From Vitis vinifera (Eukaryota; Streptophyta; Magnoliopsida; Vitales; Vitaceae), in contig NC_081813.1 in NCBI RefSeq assembly GCF_030704535.1, positions 13,199,501-13,263,500 of the forward strand: a DNA stretch of 64,000 nucleotides, written 5' to 3'. The position numbers and the translations under genes were made by a program. Below, piece by piece: positions 57,674 to 64,000 of the stretch (positions within the stretch are counted from its first letter, which is position 1; each line of letters begins with the position of its first letter). The notes under the pieces were generated by a model. It saw only the letters and a list, made by a program, of their open reading frames with translations, made no database searches and was not told the origin of the DNA.

Positions 57674-60600
57674 TGCTCATGGTAACTAAGCACAGAAAAT
57701 GTATGCCTCTATTAGAAATTAGAATAAAGGGAAGATGACACAAAATTCAGATGTGATCTGTTCTAGTTGTGGTAAGAAGCACGGGGGTAGGCCATGCTAT
57801 AGGGAGATTGGAGCTTGCTTTGGTTGTGGGAAGCAAGGGCACATGGTTAAGGATTGTCCAGAGAATAAAAAGTTTATCATTGGGAAGCCTAAGGAAGAGA
57901 ATAAAAAGGATAAACAGGAGCCTAGGGCCCAAGGGAGGGTGTTTACCATGACTCATCGAGATGCTCAGGCTACTTATGATGTTGTGACAAGTATTATCCG
58001 AATCCACAATTTATTTGCTAGAGCCCTAATTGATCCAGGCTCAACACACTCTTTTGTTTCAATATCTTTTGTTGGTTTGTTGGGTATGTCTGTTGCTTGC
58101 ATGGACTTTGATTTGATTATTGCTACTCTTATGGGAGTTTATGTTGTGACCAGTAAAATGTGGAGATTGCCTTGTGATGATTGGTTATAGGGAAATGCCA
58201 GTTGACTTAGTACTCCTTAACCTTCAAGATTTTGATGTAATTTTGAGAATGGATTGGTTAGCTTCCTATCATGCTTCTGTTGATTGTTTTAGGAAAAATG
58301 TGATATTTAGCATCCCTAGTCAACCTGAGTTCAATTTTGAGGAGAAGCATACAGATAGACCATTGTGTATGATCTCAGCCTTACGAGCTAGTTCTTTGCT
58401 TAGGAAGGGTTGCCAAGGCTTTTTGGCTTATGTGGTGAGTAATGAAAGTGATTTAAAGTTGGAGGACATACCCGTTGTAAGGGATTTTCCTAATGTTTTT
58501 CCAGACGAGTTGTCTGGCTTGCCACTAGAAATGGAAGTGGAATTTACCATTGATTTGGTACTAGGAACAACTCCTATCTCTAAGACTCCATACAGAATGG
58601 CACCTGTGGAGCTTAAATAGTTGAAGGCTCAACTTCAAGAGTTGTTAGATAAGGGTTTTATTAGACCTAGAGTTTCATCTTAGGGAGCTCCTATTTTATT
58701 TGTGAAAAAGAAGGATGGATCAATGAGACTTTGTATTAATTATAGAGAGTTGAATAAAGTGAATGTGATGAATAAGTATCCTCTTCCTCGAATTGATGAT
58801 TTTTTTTATCAGCTTCAGGGTGCTTGTGTATTCTCTAAGATTGATCTTCAGTTTGGATATCACCAGTTGAGGGCCAGAGGTGAGGGTGTACCCAAAACTG
58901 CTTTTTGAACTAGGTATGGGCATTATGAGTTTTTGGTTATGCCTTTTGGTTTGACTAATGCACCTGCTGCTTTTATGGATTTAATGAATAGGGCATTTAA
59001 ACCCTATCTAGATCAATTTGTGGTGGTTTTTATAGATGATATTTTGGTGTACTCAAGGAGTGGAGAAGAGCTTGAGCGTCATTTGAGTATTGTATTGCAG
59101 ACTCTAAGAGATAAGCAGTTGTATGCTAAATTGAAGAAGTGTGAGTTTTGGTTAGATAAAGTCTCTTTTCTTGGGCATATGGTAACTAAGGATGGCATCT
59201 TAGTTGACCTTAGAAATGTAGATGTTGTAGCAAATTGGAGGAGACCTAGTATTGTGACTGAAATCCAAAGTTTCTTGGGACTTGCTAGTTACCATAGACG
59301 GTTTATTGAGGGGTTCTCTAATATTGCCCTACCTTTGACTAAGTTGACACAAGAAGGGGTTAAGTTTGAGTGGCTGATGATTGTACACATAACTTTCAGG
59401 AGTTAAAAGAATAGATAAGTTGCAACTCCTATTTTGACTATCCCTTCAAGTTCAGGAGGATTTGTAGTGTATAGTGATGTCTCTCATAAGGGTTTGGGTT
59501 GTGTCTTGATGCAACATGGAAAAGTTGTGGCTTATGCCTATAGACAATTGAAGTCTTATGAGCGAAATTACCCCACTCATGATCTGGAGTTAGCTGCAAT
59601 GATTTTTGCACTTAAGATTTGGAGGCATTTTTTTATTTTTTATTTTTTGTGAAAGTTGTGAAATATTCACTGATCATAAGAGCTTGAAGTATTTGTTTTC
59701 CCAAAATGAATTGAACATGAGACAGAGAAGATAGATAGAACTACTTAAGGACTATGATTGTATTATTCAGTATCATCCAAGGAAGGCGAATGTTGTAGCT
59801 AATGCCTTAAGTAGGAAATCAGTTGGTTCCCTAACAGCTATTAAAGGTTGTCAGAGGCAATTAATAGAGGATTTGAGGAGTTTACATGTCCATATTAGAG
59901 TTCTGGACTCAGGAGCACTTGTGGCGAATTTCAGAGTGCAACTAGACTTAGTTGGGATAATTAAAGCCCTGCAAAAGAACGATTTGAATTTAGTGCAACC
60001 TATGTAGGAGGTTAAAAAAGGTAGTAAGCCTGACTTTGTTTTATCAGATGATGAGATTTTGAGATTTAGGACTAGACTTTGTGTCCCAAATGATGGAGAC
60101 TTAAAGAGGGAGTTTTGGAGGAAGCTCATTGTTCTAAGCTTGCGATCCACCCATGAGGGACAAAGATGTACAAAGATTTGAGACAAAATTATTGGTGGTT
60201 AGGTATGAAGCAAGATATCGCACAATTTGTGGCCTAGTGTTTGGTGTGTCAACAGTGAAAGCTGAGCATCAACGACTAGTAGGGTCATTGCAACCACTTT
60301 TTATTCCTGAGTGGAAGTGGGAACATATTACTATGGATTTTGTGACAGGGTTACCAAGGACCTTAGGGGGCAATAATACTATTTGGGTGATTGTTGATCG
60401 ATTGACAAAGTCTGCTCATTTTTTGCCAATGAAATTCTACTTCTCTATGGATCGTCTAGCTTCTTTATATGTCAAGGAGATTGTGAGAATGCATGGTGTA
60501 CCTGTTTTCATAGTATCTTATAGAGATCCTCGTTTTACATCTAGATTTTGGCATAGTCTATAGAAAGCTTTGGGTACTAAGTTGAGTTTCAGTACTACTT

Positions 60601-61400
60601 TCCATCCTCAAACTGATGGTTAATCAGAAAGAGTAAATGAAGTTTTGGAAGATTTGTTGAGAGCTTGTACTTTAGACTTAAAAGGTAATTGGGATGATTA
60701 CTTACCTTTAGTAAAGTTTGCCTATAATAATAGTTTTCAAGCTAGCATTGGGATGGCATCTTTTGAGGGGCTATATGGTAGGAAATGTCGTTCTCCTATT
60801 TGTTGGGATGATGTTGGAGAAAGGAAACTTTTGGGGCCTGAACTTGTGCAGTTGATAGTTGAAAAAGTTGCCTTAATTAAAGAGAGATTAAAAACAACTC
60901 AAAGTAGACAGAAAAGTAATGCTGACAATCGCAGGCTGGATTTGGAGTTTGAGGTAGGTGATTATGTTTTCTTAAAAGTATCGCCTATAAAATCGATGAT
61001 GAGATTTGGGAGAAAGGGAAAGCTCAGTCCTCGATGTATGGGTCCATTCGAAATATTAGAAAGAGTAGGCACTTTGGCATTTAAAGTGGTCTTGCCCCCA
61101 AGCCTGTCTAAGATTCATAATGTATTCCACGTTTCAACTTTGAGGAAATATGTTTTTAACCCCTCTCATATTGTGGAGTTGGAGCCTATTCAAATTTATG
61201 AAGACTTGACTAATGAAGAAGTACCAATTCAGATTGTGGATGTGATGGACAAGGTACTACGTCATGTTGTTGTCAAGTTAGTAAAAATCCAATGGAGCAA
61301 TCGCAGTATTCGAGAAGCCACTTGGGAATTAGAAGAGAAGATGAGAGAAAAGCACCCACATCTTTTTCAAGACCTAGGTATGTCAAGTTTAGAGGACTAA
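57674..61400 (+). pseudogene. Gypsy gag end and pol polyprotein, broken
   Basis: In order: gag zinc knuckle CFGCGKQGHMVKDC (about 57818-57860); protease with DPGSTHSFVS (about 58032; relatives have DSGATHSF); reverse transcriptase from about 58620 with [12 protein letters not shown] and the active site FIDDILVYS (about 59028); RNase H from about 59430 ([22 protein letters not shown]); integrase zinc-finger remnants about 60100-60260; integrase core ([10 protein letters not shown] 60333, SYRDPRF 60520, SERVNEVLEDLL 60627), so the D, D and E positions are still seen; C-terminal region GDYVFLKVSP to MSSLED (stop 61398). Stops at about 58618, 58681, 58906, 59404, 60007, 60561 and 60621 are mostly at Trp, Gln or Arg codons. 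Reading frames shift near 58170. Confidence 0.9.
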
Positions 61401-61422
61401 ACTTTTTTTATAGAGGGGAGGA
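61401..61422 (+). other. Gypsy polypurine tract
   Basis: The purine run agaggggagga immediately precedes the TGTAACACC start of the 3' LTR and would prime plus-strand DNA synthesis. Confidence 0.8.
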
Positions 61423-62506
61423 TGTAACACCCCAAAATTTACTCTAGGGTCAAAATAGTAAATTATAAAGTAATTAATTAAACTCATTAAGGGTGAAAGA
61501 GTCCTTTTACAATTAATAGTCCTAGGTATAAATTAGATCTTCCTATTGCCTTATTTATTCACCTATCAACCAAAATTAGAGAATTGGAGATCCTAGGGCT
61601 CAAGGGTTAGAGGTTTAGAGTTTGAAGTTCAAATTTTTCCAGGTAAGTTCAAATTGGGAAATCTTAAGTTTTTATTTAATAATAAAAAAAAAAGTTCATT
61701 GGAAGATTTCGATTTAGGCTAGGGTTAATCTATTTAAAATTTTTAGGTCAAAATATTGAAATTATAAATATAGGTTGTTCTATTGATGAAAATAGGGAAA
61801 TTCAAAATTTCTTTGATGAATAGATCTAAGCATTGAAATTTCAAAAATAAAAATAAAAATGAATGAGTAAATAAATATATTATTATATGTGGCTTAAAGG
61901 ATTGGAAAATATTAGGAAAAATAAAATAAATAATAAATAATAAATAAAGAATGCGTGTGCACTAGAGGAAGGTTTTTTTTTTTAAAGGACGAAGAATGCG
62001 TGCATATGAAAGATGAAGAATGATGAAAATAATAATATTAATAATAATAAAGAGGCATGCACGTGGAGTGTGTGAGTGGGGTGGATGTGGAAGATGAAGA
62101 ATGGTGAAAATAATAATATTAATAATAAAGGAAGATGTGTACGGATGGTGTTTGGTGGTTGATATATATATATATATATATATATATTAACAATGATGGA
62201 GGGTTGTTGTGTATAGGTTATGTTTTGTGAAAAAAAAAACTTGAAAGTGAGAGAATAGAATTTATAAATAAAAGGAAGTAAAGTTTTTGGTATTATAATT
62301 ATACTGATGATGGGTGTAAGTTAATAAATAGCATATAATTTAATTAGTGAAATAAATTGCAATTTAATTAAATTATGTTGTGTCCCAAGAAATAAATTGA
62401 AAATAAAATTTAAGTTTTAAATGAATTAGAAATTTATTAATTTTTCTAAAATAGGAATAGATTAAATTATCTTTCATAATTAAAAACATTAATTTGAATA
62501 CCTAAA
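61423..62506 (+). repeat. Gypsy 3' LTR, left part (interrupted)
   Basis: Matches 49184-50418. It carries a deletion of about 160 bp near 61645 and an (AT)n expansion at 62162-62186. It is cut at 62506 by the next insertion; the 5' LTR continues uninterrupted at 'gaatgcctaaa|attttagg' (about 50401-50417), confirming the breakpoint. The rest lies outside the window. Confidence 0.88.
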
Positions 62507-64000
62507 TGATTCGACTCATGGTAGCTTAGCTTTAAAGGCGTATCAACAAAATTTATACCTTAAATACTATTACTAAAGTAGCCAAGCTACTATAGCATAG
62601 TGGTTCTAGGATCGTTCACTGGGAAGGGTTTTCGCAAACACAAGTGATATTCAAATTAGGAAAATATGTGATTTTCTTATGGATGTTAGCTTTAAAAGAA
62701 GATGTAAATGTTTTAGAAAGATTTAAACTAATCTAAGCTAACATTAAAGACTAAAATGAAAGGGTGTAAAAACAAGTTTCTCAAAGATAGGATAGCTATG
62801 CTCTGGCTCTTATGCAAATTGGAAATCTTAGGATAGGCTCCTCGCGTTGGGGTTGCAACTATGGTGATGCTTGCTTCCCGAACCGGTATGGATTTAGCAA
62901 ATCAAGTTTTAATCCTTTAAAATGACAAAACAGATGGTAGTGAATTTCATCAATGGTTATTCACCTTAGACTTCCTTTGAATGGCTCGTAAGAGATAACT
63001 AATGGTCTAAAGCCAAAAGCTTACCAAATATTGGCAACTCAAAGTCATTCTAGGTGATAAAATCACCTTTCAATGGCCATTGAAATTGGTTCTAACGGAT
63101 TAATACAAAACTTGGAATTGAAAACCTCACCTTCCAATAGCTCGTAGGAGATAACTAATGGATAAAAATCCAAAAGCTTATCAAGTATTGGCCGTTGGAA
63201 GTTGTCCAAAGGAAATAAAAAACCAAACTCTGCCTTAATGAACCTTTAATGAAAAACGTCTACCTTACCTTCCAGGTGCGAGAAATTTCCATGGGATTGC
63301 ATCCAAGCCATCACATAACATCCATACTTTGAGAAACTAAAAGTTTTAGCCAATCATCCTCTGAGGAAAAGCCCTCAGAGGCTGTTTGGCTTCCAAGAAA
63401 ATAAAATAGCAAAGAGAAAAGAGAAACGAGAGAGCTCTGTATATTTCTCTATGTAAAACGTAACACGCATGTTCTATATATTCCAAGAGGTGATTTCCAC
63501 CCCTTATATAGTCTTTACAAAAGCAAAAGCTTGTGATTGGTTAGTTACAAGGATAAGAAAGGAAATTACATCACAAAATACAAAGGAAAATATCTAAAGT
63601 GGAGTCGGCAAAAACAGAGGAAAATTCGCACCACGCATGGGTTATGCGAATTTCGCATAACACCTTGTGTCGTGCGAAATTTTCGCACAACCTGGAGCAG
63701 TTGGCTTCCGAAGGCCATATCTTCCTCATTTCAGCTCCAAATCGTACATGGTTTGAAGCGTTGGATTCTTGACTTCCAGAGCTTTGAAATGGTATATAGC
63801 ATGTAGAAAATGGACTTCGGGAAGTGCTCCAAAAGTGCGAAAGAAGACTGCAGATGCTGTCCTCTTTGCTTCTCTTTGCTTCTCTTTGCTTCTCTCCTTT
63901 ACTTGGCTTGTCTTAATGATCCAAAAGGCTGTCAAAACACTAAAACTAGCCACAAATATGATTAGAAGTCATTGCTAGGTCCTTAACATGCCAATTGGAA
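62507..64000 (+). mobile_element. Second member of the TGATT...AATCA LTR family (partial)
   Basis: Begins TGATTC at 62507 after CTAAA, the presumed target copy, inside a gypsy LTR. Shares scattered blocks, in the same order, with 8002-9945 ('agcatagtgg', 'ggatcgttcac', 'ttcccgaaccggt', 'ccaaaagctta', 'ctctgagg', GCGAAATTT palindromes, 'ggtccttaacatgccaatt'). Runs off the window, so it may be a solo LTR or the first LTR of a complete element. Short frames here (63537-63978) have no domain. Confidence 0.8.

Larger units (their letters stand above)
49184..64000 (+). mobile_element. Ty3/gypsy retrotransposon (Tekay/Del-like), with two nested insertions
   Basis: 5' LTR 49184-51611, PBS about 51615, gag from 51802, pol to 61400, polypurine tract about 61412-61422, 3' LTR from 61423 to beyond the window. 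A reverse-oriented related element sits in gag (52559-57668) and an unrelated LTR-type element in the 3' LTR (from 62507). The integrase wording (WDDVGERKLLGPELVQ) and the degenerate chromodomain-like end (EATWELEEKMREKHPHLF) point to chromoviruses of the Tekay/Del group. Many stops, so defective. Confidence 0.88.

Overview
This window is nuclear DNA of a flowering plant. It is AT-rich, contains introns, and is dominated by LTR retrotransposons, a CACTA transposon and small DNA transposons. The one apparently intact host gene is a CC-NB-LRR of the RPS5/RPS2-like type. The style of that gene and of the repeats suggests a woody dicot such as grapevine (Vitis); this is inference, not proof.

Layout. 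1-1440: remnant of a Ty3/gypsy LTR, reverse orientation. 1449-5830: decayed Ty1/copia sequence in which the reverse-transcriptase/RNase H part occurs three times, with a PIF/Harbinger transposase relic (minus strand) between copies two and three. 7168-13725: a copia element with both LTRs and a TTTAA target duplication; its gag is split by a 1.94-kb TG...CA insertion (8002-9945) that looks like a solo LTR. 14143-28400: a 14.26-kb CACTA (En/Spm) element with matching termini, a GGA target duplication, subterminal repeats, and two genes that stay open when spliced: TNPD transposase (about 1,072 aa) and a 12-exon Transposase_24/Ulp1-type protease gene (about 690 aa). It also carries a captured fragment of a CIPK-like protein kinase gene. 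29209-30287: a second copy of the NLR upstream region without the NLR. 31901-36804: a solo gypsy LTR (GTCCT target duplication) holding a very young, internally deleted copia element (32640-34324). 38821-41514: the NLR gene. 42063-44074: hAT-type non-autonomous elements. 44610-44732: a broken NLR 5' end. 44733-49183: duplicated low-complexity DNA, microsatellites and a MITE-like inverted repeat. 49184-64000: a Tekay/Del-like gypsy element whose gag is interrupted by an inverted, internally deleted element of a related family, and whose 3' LTR is interrupted at 62507 by a second copy of the LTR family found at 8002-9945.

How the parts relate. The region reads as a degraded NLR cluster (complete gene, orphan promoter, 5' stub) expanded by nested transposon insertions. 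The insertion order can be read from target duplications and from internal empty sites. Nearly all retroelement coding sequence is broken by stops of the kind produced by cytosine deamination. The exceptions are the CACTA genes and the short RNase H frame of the young copia derivative. The most notable object is the CACTA element: termini, transposase and accessory protease all look intact.
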